Part shown: one piece after another, positions 33,816 to 47,784 of the stretch
How positions within the stretch are numbered: the stretch's first letter is position 1
Layout of the letters: the number at the start of each line of letters is the position of its first letter
Assembly: GCA_024036415.1 (NCBI GenBank)
Contig: JAMWET010006770.1
Location: 161,001-225,000, forward strand
DNA length: 64,000 nt
Direction of reading: 5' to 3'
DNA from: Prochilodus magdalenae
Taxonomy: Eukaryota; Chordata; Actinopteri; Characiformes; Prochilodontidae
Program-made: the position numbers and the translations under genes
The notes under the pieces: model-generated
What the model was told of the DNA's origin: nothing
The model's database searches: none
The model's input: the letters and a program-made list of their open reading frames with translations, nothing else

Positions 33816-36614
33816 AGAACACACTTGAATAAGTGTAAGGTTATACATTTTTAATTAGAACAATCTTATGTAAGAATCTCATGTTTGAAGGTTTGCTGTT
33901 TGATCTGCTGAGACTGAGGAGGTTTGAAGAGTGGGATGAGGTTATCATAAAAGAAGAACGATCACGTTAAAACAGCATTTAAAAACAAAGAGGGACTGGA
34001 GGCCCAGAACTGTCAAAACAGTCACGCTCGATTTTGCTGTAGTGCTGTGTAGATAAACAACGTTCAGCAAAGAGGACATAACAGGAGCGTATCAAAACAT
34101 CTCCTCAAATTTGTTTACCGAAATCTAAAGGAAACCTAATGACCCATTTATTATTCACCATTAACACAGCCTGGGAAGCAACACAGGAGCAGAGAGCAAT
34201 ACAACTCCAGACAGTTCAAACAGGTCCTGCATGTCCCACAGGTGGACACCACGCTAATTACCTAGCGGATATTAGCAACAAGTTAAAGTTAGCATAAATA
34301 AAGGTTAACTAGCTAGTATGACCCTTGGGTACCTTAGAGGTTAGAGCCCATTTGCTTAGCTCCTGATATGCTACTGTCTCCAGCATGAAGTTCGCTGAGA
34401 GAGTTTGTATGAAGATGCATTAGGCTATTTAGTGAGCTACTTCGTGTCAGCTGTCCAGTGTAGAATAAAATGTTCTATGGAAAATTAACTACCTGTCTAG
34501 CCAATGCAGAGCAAGATTAATGTTTGGTCATGCAGCAACCAACCACGTCACGAATATAACTCTTCACATACTTGCCAATATGCTACATGTGTTCTTAAAG
34601 GCTTCCACTAGAGGGATGCAAACAAGGGTAGGGCAAAATAAGTCTGAGAAAAGAAATCAGTGTGAGGCTTGATAAGTTTCCTCCTAAAATTCAGCTTCAG
34701 AGAAACAACCCTTTTAATATTGTCTCCCAAAGAGCCTATCTGTATTGTGTCTGACTCATCTCACCCCCGTTCAGCTTTAACATTTTTGATAATGGGACTA
34801 ATTGAGATCATGACCTTTAATTATAGAATGTGTTGCCAAATACACAACCAGGAGACACAACCAAGAGACAGCCCAGTGCAAATGAAAAGGTAACCCAACC
34901 AGGGACTAAACCAGCAAACACCACCAAGGGGGCAAATCCAAAATCAAAGCCGGTAAATACAGAGAGGGCAACAAACAGAGGACTACTGCTCAGTATGCTG
35001 TGGCAACAGAAGCAACACTTCACAAAGACTAGGCTTACCAGACACGTATTTATCAGGAGACAAAATGGGGAACAGGTGAAAACAGTTAGATTGGATTGTG
35101 ATTGGTTGCGGTTGAGGCATGTTGGGGGCAGGGGTCACGTGATCTTTTGTAGGATCCTGGGAGATGTAGTTCATAGACTCAGCAGTGCCATCCACTGAAA
35201 CAGAGAGAGGAAGACCACAGGGCATGTCCACAGGAAATATGACTCCTGGTTATTTTAAAGCTAAAAAGTTTAAATTTGTCTATTTATATAGAGTTTAATA
35301 TTTTAATGAAATAAACTCCAAAAACTCAGTCTCATGTTTTATCACAACGATAGCTCATATTATTATGTAGCTCTCTACATCATTTCTTACTTACAGGTAG
35401 TGATGAAGTGATGCAGTTTTTTTTTTCGTTTTGTCAAAACACAAACAAAAAACACATTACTAGAATATAGTTGCTGTCCGAAGAAAAACAGGTATCTCCA
35501 AAATGGCTACAGGAAATCCTCATTGAATTTGAATGTAAGTCAATGCAACCAGACGTCTTTCCAAGCCGTTTTGGCAGATTTCTGTTGGTTCATTCTTCAT
35601 GAAATGTCCACACAGTGTAAATAGCAGCTCATGTGATCAAATGAGTCATAAAAGTAAAAATCAACAAAAATGGAGATACATGTTTTCTTTGGACAGCGAC
35701 TCTATGTTTATTTTTACAGGCTGTTTTGACAGATTTGGGTTAAACAGCCATGTCTTTGACATGAGAAGCTCCTCCACTTCCGCTTCCTGATGCAATGTGG
35801 GACTATAGTGTCCACTCTGACACCCCCAGAGAGTTTTAGTCTGTAGGCAGAGCATTATTTTATCCACAATGCTGAATTTAAAGCAGGAAGTCGGACAGCA
35901 TTCTTTGTTACTCAGTGATTAGCTGTTAGATCCCACTGGCTTGCAGTAAATGTGGTTTTTAGTTCTGCTCAGAATTAGCTAACAGTGTCACTACTGTCAG
36001 TCACTTCTGAGTTGTTTTGGTACTTTTAGAGATATATGTATAATCATGTATTCCAATCAAATAAGCACATGTAATTAAGATATAGAGGCACTCAAACCAT
36101 TTTAGTCTAAAGTCTAATCAGTTAAAGGTCCCAAGTTTAAACTCTGAACCAGTTCTGTAGAGTGACCCATTCTGTCTGTTAGTGACCCCCTGCAGAAGTA
36201 AAACTCTCATCTCACTCGTTTCCAAAGCTTCTCACAATGAAATGCTTATGCTTAGTTTCTCTGGTTTTCTTTGGGGGTAGATATGCCTCCTGGTTCTGAT
36301 TGGTGGTCCACACCATTTTTTCTCCATTAAACAGAGAGGTGGGCGTCTGCAGAGATCGATTTTTTCACATGACTAATGTGTTTTGTTTCCTAGTTTCATT
36401 AAATGAATAATGGGATACCCCTCTATCTCTGTCTGTCTACAGCAGGAAGAGAAAGGGGTGCTCACTTCACTTCCTCACTAACCTAGTATCTTCAGCCTGT
36501 AGAACAGAATGAGCAGAGAGCAGATTCATATGATGAAAAATACAGAAGATATTAAGATAAGTGCAGCACCAGTCCATTTTGCGCATTAGTAAGCATGTTT
36601 GAATATCTTTATAT

Positions 36615-36692
36615 CACATTTATATTATATTATATTATATTATATTATATTTATATATTATATTATATTATATTATATTATATATATTATAT
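36615..36692. repeat. (TATAT)n / AT microsatellite
   Basis: Repeats of TTATA interrupted by TATATTTATATA. Confidence 0.85.
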
Positions 36693-36744
36693 TATAATTA
36701 TTATATTTTATTCTCAGTAGTGCATGTGACGTTAGCAAGGATGG

Positions 36745-37285
36745 GCCTTATCGCTGTACCTGACCCAACAGCCACGACTGTAGATATTCACCCTGTTAGT
36801 GCAAGCACCACTTACAGACCTCCAGCATAATGCTGGACTACATGCACACAAACTGTTACAACACTGCCCTTAACACCACATCATCGTCACCAAAGACAAT
36901 GGTGTCATGCTAGACTCAGAATGGCAGCGGGACATCTTCAGTGCAAAGTCTCACTTTTGTCTTGGTGAAGACGACCAATGAATCGTAAAATCTGCAGGAA
37001 CTGTGTGAGAATATTCAAGCTTTATGGGGTGGATTATCACAGGGCACCATTAGGAACCTCAACAACTCCATGCCGTGACATATACATGTTGCTTTAGCAA
37101 CCATATTGACCTGACGCCATACTGAGAGACACTACTTCTGTATGTGTAGCTTAATAAATATCCATATCAGTCCAAATGTATCATCATTTATTATTCCAGG
37201 TAACCTTTTATCTTCATACTAAACAGCCCTGCAACTGGACACTTCTCTATGGGTGTAACCATTCTTCTGACGATGTGTTTGTCTC
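36745..37285 (+). mobile_element. Truncated Tc1-like element, same family as 12681-14311
   Basis: Shares CTTTTGTCTTGGTGAAGACG with ACCAA, GGAACTGTGTGAGAATATTC, the ACCATTAGGAACCTC block and the right end (AGTCCAAATGTATCATCATT) with the element at 12681. It has an internal deletion and many stops. The left part is missing and the outer terminus is degenerate. Confidence 0.7.
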
Positions 37286-38384
37286 TGTCTCAATTTTTAC
37301 TGTCCAGCTTTCACATACACCAAGAATCACAGAGACTAGACTGGACATTTTGTTTGTAGAAATCAGTCATCTGAAGATAGTTTGAAGCTTGTTCGTTGTT
37401 ATTTTGCCAAGTGGCATTATGTGTTCCTCGTGTGCTGGATCCATGGTTACTATTAATTAATTCAAGTAGGTAAAGGCCATCCACCATTTTCATCCATCAG
37501 TCTTTTTCTTCAGTGTCTTTCTTGTAATAAGTATCTTCTTCTACTTCTTCTTCTTCATACTGACCTGAAGTTCTATCTTTTCATTCTGCTCTTTAACCTT
37601 CCTTATAAGCACCTTAAGGTCTTCCAGATGTCCCGCTATGAGTGAAAGCATTAACCTACCTGTTTTATACAGGTGCTTCTAAAAGCTTGGCTGTATTTTT
37701 TAAAGCTGAAGGTATTATGTAATCACTGAAGATGAAGAACTCACAGGTGCATGCTGGGAAAATGACAGTGAGTAAGGAGATGCTGAGTGACTCATTCAGC
37801 AGGATGACCTTCATGATGCCACCACAATAATACAGCTACATAACCTTCTAAAAGGGCTTTGATTATTTCACCAGCTGAGAGAAATATATAAATAATTTAT
37901 TTTATTGCACAGCATCTGGTTATTATCTAATATGCTGGAGAAAAGAGAGACTAGAAAGAAGTGAGAGGTCTTATTCACCAGAAGAAACGACAATTTGCAT
38001 TAAAGAAGATCGAATTGGATTGATTGGATGTCTGTGAGAGGGTTAATTACTGTTCCCTGCTCCAAGTCACCTCTCCTGAAATTCCCCACATTCATTCCAG
38101 TTTTAATGTCAGTATTCATACAGCGGTACTGCAGAGCACATTTCACTCATTTTAAAAGCAAATGCCATCTCCAGATGTGCCTTGCACTTTGCTCAGAGGC
38201 ACTTTTGCATAAATGTACTCAGTCGAGATGCATTTGGGCTGCAGTAAGTAACGTATGTGATATGAATGAACTAAATGATTAATATTAGGATTTCACCAAA
38301 GAGAGAGCTGCTATCCTAGATCAGCACAAAAGAAGAGAAAAAAGAGAAATTTATTAAGATGTGCCAACGTGAAGTGTACAGTTT

Positions 38385-38470
38385 CTCAAATGGTGGACCA
38401 GGGGACCATTGAAGGGCCATGACATACCCTCTGGGGGTCCACAGGCTTGTACTGTGGAGGTGACTATAGT
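38385..38470. mobile_element. Possible hAT-type end
   Basis: CAGTTTCTCAAATGGTGGAC followed by GACC-rich sequence resembles hAT-superfamily termini; no partner end was found. Confidence 0.25.
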
Positions 38471-38881
38471 TTGCAGTGGACTGGTGATTAGCTTGGTGTA
38501 AAAAATACTGGTTATTTAAGAAATCAAATTCTACATTTACCTTTTACATTCCTTTACCTTTTTCCTTTCCCTATATTTAACATAGCTATATATTTTGGGA
38601 GTTTTTTTTGAGCTTGAACTGAAATGCATGATGTAATCTTCTTCAGGATCTAATTTTCAGAGTGTCATTGTCAGGAAGACTTATTTTTGCCATGGGCTGC
38701 TAAGCTTTGCAGTAATAAACAGGTGGATCTTAGTTCCACTAAAGTCGTGCCCTAAACGGTTGGTGTTTTATTGTGAATTTGGCACTTATAATGCTCTTTA
38801 TGACTTTAAATCTAATCTTTGAATCTAATGTGCATTGAGTCAATTTAGGTAAGACGTTAATAACCACAACCATACACATGT

Positions 38882-39600
38882 TCAAGGGTTCAAGGAGACT
38901 TTATTGTCATTCGCATCACATGTGGTACATGGGGTGGAACGAAATTGTAGTACCCAAGGACCCAGTTACACCCAAACAGCAGTACCTAAATAAATATTAT
39001 ATACATAAAAATATAAAGATACAATAAAAATACAGAGAGAAAGAGCAGCAGGAAATGAAAAGGTAGCAGCAGAGTGTATTTAAAGTGACTGAGTGTCCTC
39101 AAAGTGTCGGTGCATTGGTTTTGACTAAGTGGCGTTTAGAAGTCTTACAGCTTCTGGAATGAAGCTGTTCCTCAGTCTGTTCGTTTTACACCTAATGCTC
39201 CGCAGCCTCCTGCCTGAGGGGAGCGGGACAAAAAGTGAGTGTGCTGGGTGAGTGGGGTCCTTCATGATGCAGGTGGCCCTCTTCCTGCATCTGGAGGTGT
39301 AGATGTCCGTGGTGGTGGGGAGGCTAACTCCGACAGACCTCTGTGCAGCCTTCACCACCCTCTGCAGAGCTTTCCTGTCTGCAGCAGAGCAGCTTTCGTG
39401 CCACATGTTGATGCTGGAGCATAGGACGCTCTCCACCATACATCTGAAGAAGGAGGTGAGGACCGAGCTCCTGAGCCCAGCTCGCCTCAACCGCCTGAGG
39501 AAGTAGATGTTGATGCCTGCCATGGCAGTATGCTGATTAGGTGTAGGTTTAATGTTTGCTGTGGTTGTTTCTTCATTACTGTACATGTCAGTTGTCTAAA
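38882..39600 (-). mobile_element. 3' end of a non-LTR retrotransposon (LINE)
   Basis: A frame at 39586-39125 encodes the C-terminal tail of a reverse transcriptase ORF: YFLRRLRRAGLRSSVL, FFRCMVESVLCSS, ADRKALQRVVKAAQR, then SLFVPLPSGRRLRSIRCKTN and a final RNSFIPEAVRLLN. The 3' UTR runs to about 38882 and ends AATGACAATAAAGTCTCC on the minus strand, like Rex1/Babar-type fish elements. The polymerase core is absent, so this is a 5'-truncated copy. Confidence 0.8.
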
Positions 39601-40099
39601 ATCATCTTTTGTTAGCATTTTGTTATCTACTCTGGGCAGAAGTGGCTGAGCTTAGCAGGTGCATGCTATATACTGAAGATGCAGTGTTGGTTGTGTTGAT
39701 GTAAATCCAGCTTTCTGGTTGGTCGTTCTAGTTTTGTATCAGGGTATAAGTGTTGGAATTTAAAGCAGTGTTAATTTTGGCAGCTGATTTTGATTCAGCT
39801 TTAGACTTTGTTGAAAATGTATATCAGTTTTAGTCACATCTTCCCATGTGACTAGGTCTCCCATGTGCTATTAGCAGTGCTAACACTTTTCTCGTTCTTG
39901 CACAAGTTAATATTAGCTTAAGGGCAAAGTACACCTGCAGGCCTAATGTTTCTAGTCCGTTTGTGCCATTAAATGAGATACCTCTCACTAGCGCAAGAGC
40001 TCAGTTCAACTCTCTCTCACTAACCTAGTATATGCAGCCAGTCCCTTCTTATTTTGCATACTGTTAAGTGCATACTTGATTATGATCTTTATATCAAAT

Positions 40100-40230
40100 T
40101 TATTCAATTCAGTTAAACTTTGTCATTATACCAACACAGTGTTGTACAGTATAACAAAACACAGTCAGCCTCCTTCTCCAGTGCAGTAAAAAATATATAC
40201 AGACAATATAAAATGACAAAATAAAAGACT
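40100..40230 (-). mobile_element. LINE 3'-end fragment
   Basis: CTTTGTCATTATACCAACAC with ACAGTATAACAAAACAC nearby. It shares phrases with 56186-56300 and looks like another LINE 3' tail. Confidence 0.45.
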
Positions 40231-42149
40231 TAAACAAAAATAGACAAAAACAAATGTGCGTAAACAGTACAGTAGGACATGTGCAAAATAAAAGAGTAGT
40301 ATCAGTGGTATGGTTGTGTATATAACGTGTACAGTGCAGGTAATAGAAGCAGCTTATGTTCAGGTAAGAAGGTATATTACTTTATATTGTAATTGGTCTA
40401 TCAATATTAAATAACCAGCATCGCTTTTCAAGTCCCCACTTTCAACAAAAGTAGAAGACGAAGCTCAGTGTAACTTTTTTTTTATGCTGTGGCATCCTAA
40501 ACCATACCCATTGAATGAAATGGCTTATCATGTGAAGAGAAAAGCAAGCTAAAAAGCTAGCTACTGAAGTAGAGACATGGAAATCTACATAACTTACATC
40601 ATGATGGTATCTTTTCTCTGACTAGAAGGGGTTAATAACTTGACCCTCGCATCCATTTACACTGTATACAGACAGAGTCACTGCTTTTGTAGTGATTTTG
40701 TTGAGTGAGAGTTACACTAATGCTAGCTTGGTTGCATTAGCTGGTTGCACTGGTTACCTCTAGCTGAATGGCTACGCTAGCAGTCAAGGACGCCCAATGT
40801 GTGGATGTATACGGGTAATGTCTTTTGTGCACTGTAATGACAGGACTTTAAAGACTATATAACTTGTATGAGATGGAACACAAGAACACCAGATATATGT
40901 TTTGTTTTCTTCTCATGAATTAACTGCATATATACTCCTATCAACCCCATAATTACTGAAATACATGAACACTGCTTCTGTGTATGTGGAGGTTTATATG
41001 CAAAGACAAAGAATGTGACTATCCTGCCTTTGTTTTTCTCTATCTATCTATTTGTCTCTGTCAGTAAAGAAGGACACATCTCACACTCTTAGAACCATTT
41101 CAGTCTGCTAGCCAATCACTCACTGAAGGCCATAATTTAAAACTGACGCTCTTTGCTGCCTGAGAGCCTGAGCCTGAGCCAGTTGGGCTTCTTTATGACA
41201 CACAGTTACTGCTGCCTGATCTAATTAATGTGCAGACATCTGAGGATCCTAATAGAGCAAAACTCATCAACTGCAGGCTGAATATACTTCATACTGAATA
41301 TACTTTAGGGTGTTTATGTAGAACCCTAATGATGAATAGAGAGCAGATAAGACTAGAAGACTGTGTGATAGATTATACACAGCACAGAATTCACAGTTCC
41401 TCCCAGCACTCTGATGGCCTTGGTCACCATGGAGATGGAGAAAGGGATGGAGGGATGGAGGATAGATGGAAAAAGCATGTACAAGTAATTGTGAGTGGGA
41501 GAAAGTTTACACTGTGGTTAAAAATAAAAGCAGCTCTGCTGCAAAGTCATTAACAGTCACCATACTATAATTACAATACCACACACAACTACAAATATGA
41601 ATGTATACAAAACAACATCAAGTGTCTTAGTAAAAGCCTGTTCAACTGGACTTCTCAGACCCAGACATCACCATCCTGGAAGAGACTCATGCATTCAGTT
41701 ACAGTTGCCCAACTCCACTGGCTGATTTTTATAAATCTGAATGCAGATACTATCCCATCTTGATCCACACAAACAAAAACTCAGAAAACTCAGACAGAAC
41801 AGCTCATATCCGGACCAAAAGGCAAAGCAAAATCCCCATATGACAGCAAAGCAGCTGAAGGATTGATTTGTTGAGTGGTGGTGCATCATTCTGCTGTGCA
41901 ATGCTGCTTGTCCAAACATGAGCTGTGTAAAAGTGTCCTTCAACCTCATCACAAGTCAACATCAATTAATATTATGCAACACAACATGCCAGAGGCATTT
42001 TGGAAACAAGTGCTGTGTAGTAATGAATTAAAAATGGAACAGAAATAAAAACGTTGGACACTGGGTCGTTGCCATCTCAGAGAATAAAAATAATAAAATG
42101 GGGGAAATACTGGAGAAAGCTGGAGAAAGGCTATGCTACTGAAAACAGC

Positions 42150-42500
42150 TGCTACCAGGAAAACGGCACAGTGGGCAATGCTGTCACCTTACAGCAAGAA
42201 GGGCCTGGGTCCTGGGTATGGCATCTTGGGTCCTTTCTGTGTGCAGTCCGCATGTTCTCCCTGTGTCTACATGGGTTTACTTAGGGTGATCTGGTTTCCT
42301 CCCACAGTCCAAAGACATGCAGTCAGGTGTATTGAAGGTGCTAAGTTGCTCCCTGAGTGTATGAGTGAATGCGTATGTCTGTGTGTCTGCCTGGTGATGG
42401 ATTAAAGGCCTTTCCAGGGTGTTTCCAACCATCCGCCAGTGAGCACTGGGACAGGCTCCAGCTACCCAGAAGGATAAAGCGGTTTAGAAGATTGAATGAG
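42150..42500 (+). repeat. Dispersed fish repeat
   Basis: Contains GCATGTTCTCCCTGTGTCTA, GGTTTCCTCCCACAGTCCAA with AGACATGCAGTCAGG, and GGACAGGCTCCAGC. I recognise these as hallmarks of a very common fish interspersed repeat. The family name is uncertain. Confidence 0.6.
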
Positions 42501-43347
42501 TGAGATCTCCATTAATATTATAAGCAAATCACAATTTACCAGAACTGGATCTGGTTGTAATACGAGACAGCAGTCCAAATGCTCAAAGAATATGATAATA
42601 AACAAAAAAGCAATTATGTATAATTTACATGGGTGAACTGAGCCATAAATCACCCATTAGGAGCCCCCCATATTTAAATAATCCAATTTTGAGTCCAATT
42701 TGGAGTCTATAAATGTAACTGCAGAAAAAAATTATATATATTATTATACATATATTTTATATACATAGCATTAAGATTACATTTTTCTGCAGAGTTACAG
42801 TCATCAGTGCCAATGCAGGTTAAACAATGGGGAAATGCATGGAAAGACCTGGACAGATACACTTATCCAAACACACAAACAAAAACAAAGCCATAATGAG
42901 TGGGTGCATCAACAGAGAACCGCTGAGCGGTATTCTTCACACACATCCACACTGCTCCCTTGAGCTCCACGCATGAGTTACTACACTGCTCTGCTCTTCT
43001 GCTATGTGCTCTGTGAGGAGTGTTGCATACACCCACACACGGTCACCACACAAACACAGTCATGGTCTTATACCTACACATACAGGCATGCTCATGCTGA
43101 TCTGTAAGGAGTTGTCCCAGTGCCCAGGTGAACCATTAACAGCGTGAGGCACGGCAGATGCCGTTGTTCTGCATGACTAACAAAGCCTGCAGAGATAACA
43201 CACAGATACACACATACATTTAACTTCAATATCTCATTACCAGAACAGCACCATCGAGACATCAAAATGCTCCAGCCTGCAAAACAGGCTTGCTGCTGAG
43301 TGTACAGTGCAGCATTACTGTAAGAACAACTGCTTATAGATTAACTG

Positions 43348-43349
43348 AA

Positions 43350-43394
<45 letters not shown>
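43348..43394. repeat. (AG)n microsatellite
   Basis: Near-pure AG tract. Confidence 0.9.
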
Positions 43395-43396
<2 letters not shown>

Positions 43397-43655
43397 ACTA
43401 ACAGTAATTCTGTATTTATTGTATTGACTGGTGAGCTTAAAAACAACAAGGGATGGATTTATCAATACTTTCTAATGATTTTTAATGAGCATATGAGTTA
43501 AATGTAATTAATAACATTGTTCATAGCTGATGATAAAACTTTTCTTTCCACTCTCTGTCAATAGAGACAAAATTGAAACATTTCGGAATTTTTTCTTTTT
43601 GCCAAAACATCCTAAAATTAATTTTCCGTATCATTTTCTCTCTCTAGGTCTACCC

Positions 43656-44734
43656 ACTATCCACCACTAATCACCCGCTATCTACCACTAATCACCCACT
43701 ATCCACCACTAACCACCCACTATCTACCACTAACCACCCACTATCCACCACTAACCACCCACTATCTACCACTAACCACCCACTATCCACCACTAACCAC
43801 CCACTATCCACCACTAACCACCCACTATCTACCACTAACCACCCACTATCCACCACTAACCACCCACTATCTACCACTAACCACCCACTATCCACCACTA
43901 ACCACCCACTATCCACCACTAACCACCCACTATCCACCACTAACCACCCACTATCTACCACTAACCACCCACTATCCACCACTAACCACCCACTATCTAC
44001 CACTAACCACCCACTATCCACCACTAATCACCAGCTATCTACCACTAACCACCCACTATCTACCACTAACCACCCACTATCCACCACTAACCACCCACTA
44101 TCTACCACTAACCACCCACTATCCACCACTAACCACCCACTATCTACCACTAACCACCCACTATCCACCACTAACCACCCACTATCTACCACTAACCACC
44201 CACTATCCACCACTAACCACCCACTATCTACCACTAACCACCCACTATCTACCACTAACCACCAGCTATCCACCACTAATCACCCGCTATCTACCACTAA
44301 CCACCCACTATCCACCACTAACCACCCACTATCTACCACTAACCACCCACTATCCACCACTAACCACCCACTATCCACCACTAACCACCCACTATCCACC
44401 ACTAACCACCCACTATCCACCACTAACCACCCACTATCTACCACTAACCACCCACTATCCACCACTAACCACCCACTATCTACCACTAACCACCAGCTAT
44501 CCACCACTAATCACCCGCTATCTACCACTAACCACCCACTATCCACCACTAATCACCCGCTATCTACCACTAACCACCCACTATCCACCACTAACCACCC
44601 ACTATCCACGACTAACCACCCACTATCCACCACTAATCACCCGCTATCTACCACTAACCACCCACTATCCACCACTAATCACCCGCTATCTACCACTAAC
44701 CACCCACTATCCACCACTAACCACCCACTATCCA
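43656..44734. repeat. 21-bp minisatellite, about 51 units
   Basis: The unit is CCCACTATCCACCACTAACC plus A, with C/T variation in ATCCACC/ATCTACC that tends to alternate. Rarer units carry CACCCGC, CACCAGC or TAATCA. The minus strand is open with seven-residue VDSGWLV repeats in three blocks; this reflects the repeat, not a gene. Confidence 0.95.
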
Positions 44735-44879
44735 CCTATGTACAAGCAACCTCTCACTATGTGTGGGAAACAGGAAATGTTTTCTGTTTAGGAAAGCATT
44801 AATCAGCCTGGCTAAAGGCTTCCTGGATCATTTGTCTACATTTGTCTGAATAACCTTTAAAGTGCAAGTCACCAACAGC

Positions 44880-44918
44880 AACACACACACACACACACAC
44901 ACACAGACACACACAACA
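44880..44918. repeat. (CA)n microsatellite
   Basis: A short CA tract. Confidence 0.9.
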
Positions 44919-45018
44919 CTGCTTATGCATTCACTGGCAGTAAAAGGTAAGGCCAGTTCAATCAATAATGGACAGTGACGAGTTACATTGGTGGCAGTGT
45001 CAGTATTACTGGTCACAG

Positions 45019-45044
45019 GCATGCACACACACACACGCACACAA

Positions 45045-45076
<32 letters not shown>

Positions 45077-45091
45077 AAACACATACACACA

Positions 45092-45144
<53 letters not shown>

Positions 45145-45223
45145 ACACACACACACACTCACACATACACACACACACACTCACACACAGACACACACAC
45201 ACACATACACACACACACACACA
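45019..45223. repeat. Long (CA)n array
   Basis: About 200 bp of CA repeats with interruptions of the AAACAC, ATACAC, GCGC, TCAC and AGAC types. False frames (His/Thr and Cys/Val) cross it on both strands. Confidence 0.95.
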
Positions 45224-46118
45224 TTAAAGATTTTTTTTTTTTTATTCTATGCACTTCCACTAACTTTGTTTTTCATGTGAGAAAACAACACAACACTGCC
45301 AAATTCCAGGATGATCACAGTCAGGGGGTCTGTATGTGACTGGTTCAACAGGGACACTTTGACTGACCTAATGAGCTTATGGGACCACAGAACAGAATAA
45401 TGGTAAGCCCACCATGGTGTAGTATTATTTCTACACATTCTACAGTGGATGGAGAGATAACAGGTTCTGTTCACACACATAACTGATTAATTGCTCTAAA
45501 GTATAAGGTTTAGAGGCATTAAAGCATTTACTCTTTTCTGCTCGGTGTTTAACCTCTAACATTCTCTACCTCTGTCTCTTTCTGACCCTGCCCCACTGAT
45601 CACTGATACACCACACGCACATTCACACCAAACAGTCCCCCTATGTTTGACCTCCAGTGCCCTCACCACCCACACTCCAGAGAACACTAAGCCCATCCAC
45701 TGCAACAGCAGTACACAGCCAAGTAATTATATACACCCACATAGCAGGGATGTGATATAACACCATTATCTGATTCTGTATATGTGTTTAGAGCCAAAAA
45801 GAACACGATTAGTCTCTGTATGCACAGCTGAAGTGAATGTTGGCATGGTAGTGGGGGTTATTTTTATCTGTTTCTGGATCTTCTGAATTAAGACTTCATT
45901 ATGGAGTCTAAATGTAATGTGACTACACACAAGCTAACACCACTAAATTGGCATAACCCGTAATACCTTGTGAAAACTAACAAGTTTTACCAAAACCCGA
46001 ACATTTGGTTTCTTTAACAGTAATAGGCTACAGTTGATGCAGCTGGTCTTGGTTTATAACTGTAAGCAGACATACAATGTCATTTCATCATGCAGGAGAC
46101 AGCTTGTGCATCATTACT

Positions 46119-46136
46119 GTGTGTGTGTGTGGGTGG

Positions 46137-46171
<35 letters not shown>
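46119..46171. repeat. (GT)n microsatellite
   Basis: GT tract with a GGGTGGGTGAG interruption. Confidence 0.9.
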
Positions 46172-46172
<1 letters not shown>

Positions 46173-47750
46173 GCTGCTGTCATTGAGCAGTGATCGAGTG
46201 TTTCTGTCCATGCAAGGAGACTGTCACTCACTTTCCAAACCCTAAGACCCCTGCTGTCAGTCCCTGCTGGACCTCTGACACACACACATGCATACACAAT
46301 TGCTGGTAGTGATTTTGAGATTTGTCATGGAGAAAGAAAGTGACCCTCACTGCAGTGAGCTTGTGTACCTGACACCCACACACTTCTGTGCCTGTATGTT
46401 ACAAAAAGCATTTTTTCAAACACAAAAGTGTTTATAGCTGTGTAAACAGTTCAAACATGTAACAGCACCTAAAGATCACACCATACGCGCACACAAAGAA
46501 TCAAATAAGCCTCATTAATATTTAGGATTGCGAAAATGAAGCAGCCTGCAGTTGAATATCACCTTCTGTGTGCATGAGAAAAACTTGCATGCATGTATCT
46601 CCATGGGTTGGCGTCTCTCAAGTTCACATGATTTGCAGCTGTAGAAATGTTTTGTGCACACAGATATAATCTACACATGTGGAAATATATTTTGTGTAAA
46701 TATCATTAAAAACATGTGCAGGAAATTCTGGTATCTTTATCCCGGTATGAATGGTACATCCTTTCTATCTGTTTCCAAAGCGGTTGACATTCAAAAGCAA
46801 GCTGATTTGAGGTTTAGTCTTAAGGCTATGTTGTACTTCTGTAATGTATATCGTACTGGCCTTCAAGTCCTAAACCGGCAATACATGCCTTCCACTGGAC
46901 AAATCATATCTCATACAAGACTATAGTTTTTTGATCTTAAAGCTGCTCTGGCATTTCTTTAGTTGAAGCTGATGTGAAATTGCAGTGGTCTTAAAGGATG
47001 ATAGTTCAGATTAAAACTATGCAGGCTTATTAAAAGGAATTTCGCATTGTTGTTCTCCCAGGCTGATATAAAGTGCACTAACCCCAGAGTGCACTAGCTT
47101 CAATACCTGAACACACCACTATCTCTCAGGTTGCAAGCTTATTTAACATTTCATACCTTCTCTATTCAAGGCTGGTGTAAATGCTGGTTTCTAACACTTT
47201 AGAATAAGGCTACCTTTATGAAGGGTTTATAAGTGGTTTAAAATAGGATATTATTGGTTAATAATTCACAAAGTGTTAATAAGCAGTTATAACACATTAA
47301 TTTAAAAAAAAATGACCTCCTTCATATGATGTATATGAACATGATTTGAAGCTGACTCGGTTCATGCAGACTGATGGAAATGATCAGTAAACATCAAAAT
47401 CTGAGCTTTAACAGTATAAAAGTATGTGTGTTCTCTTTTTGACTAACTACAGATCAGTGTCTTGTTCATGTGTTGTACCTGCTTAATAATGATTTTAAGG
47501 TATTTATGGCCTAGTACTAATAACCTAATAACTATTACCAAACTCTTTATAAATGTCAAGCTAATCCAAAGTGGTAGCAAATTATTGATTTCTAAAAATG
47601 GGATGGGAAATACAATTATGATAACCAATTATTTCCCTTTATTTATTAAGCACCCCAACATATAAACATAAAATATTAATATCAAAACAAAATACATTAA
47701 GTCATATATGGCACATATTTTTTCTCTTTATATAAGAGAATATGTAAGGG

Positions 47751-47784
<34 letters not shown>

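Larger units (their letters stand above)
32466..36590. other. Intergenic, no gene seen
   Basis: Purine-rich and AG-repeat sequence occupies about 32800-33270 and 33785-33813, and a CA/CG tract lies at 33404-33445. The remainder to 36590 has only short frames (for example 34830-35198) without recognisable domains. Confidence 0.45.

Noticed and set aside
34830..35198. A 122-codon frame rich in Thr, Lys and Pro
   Set aside because: No family resemblance, no splice partners and an opposing frame of similar size; likely chance.
43692..44507. Three minus-strand frames of VDSGWLV repeats
   Set aside because: Products of the 21-bp minisatellite; they break where unit variants introduce stops.
44828..45339. 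Cys/Val and His/Thr open frames
   Set aside because: They translate (CA)n repeats on the two strands.
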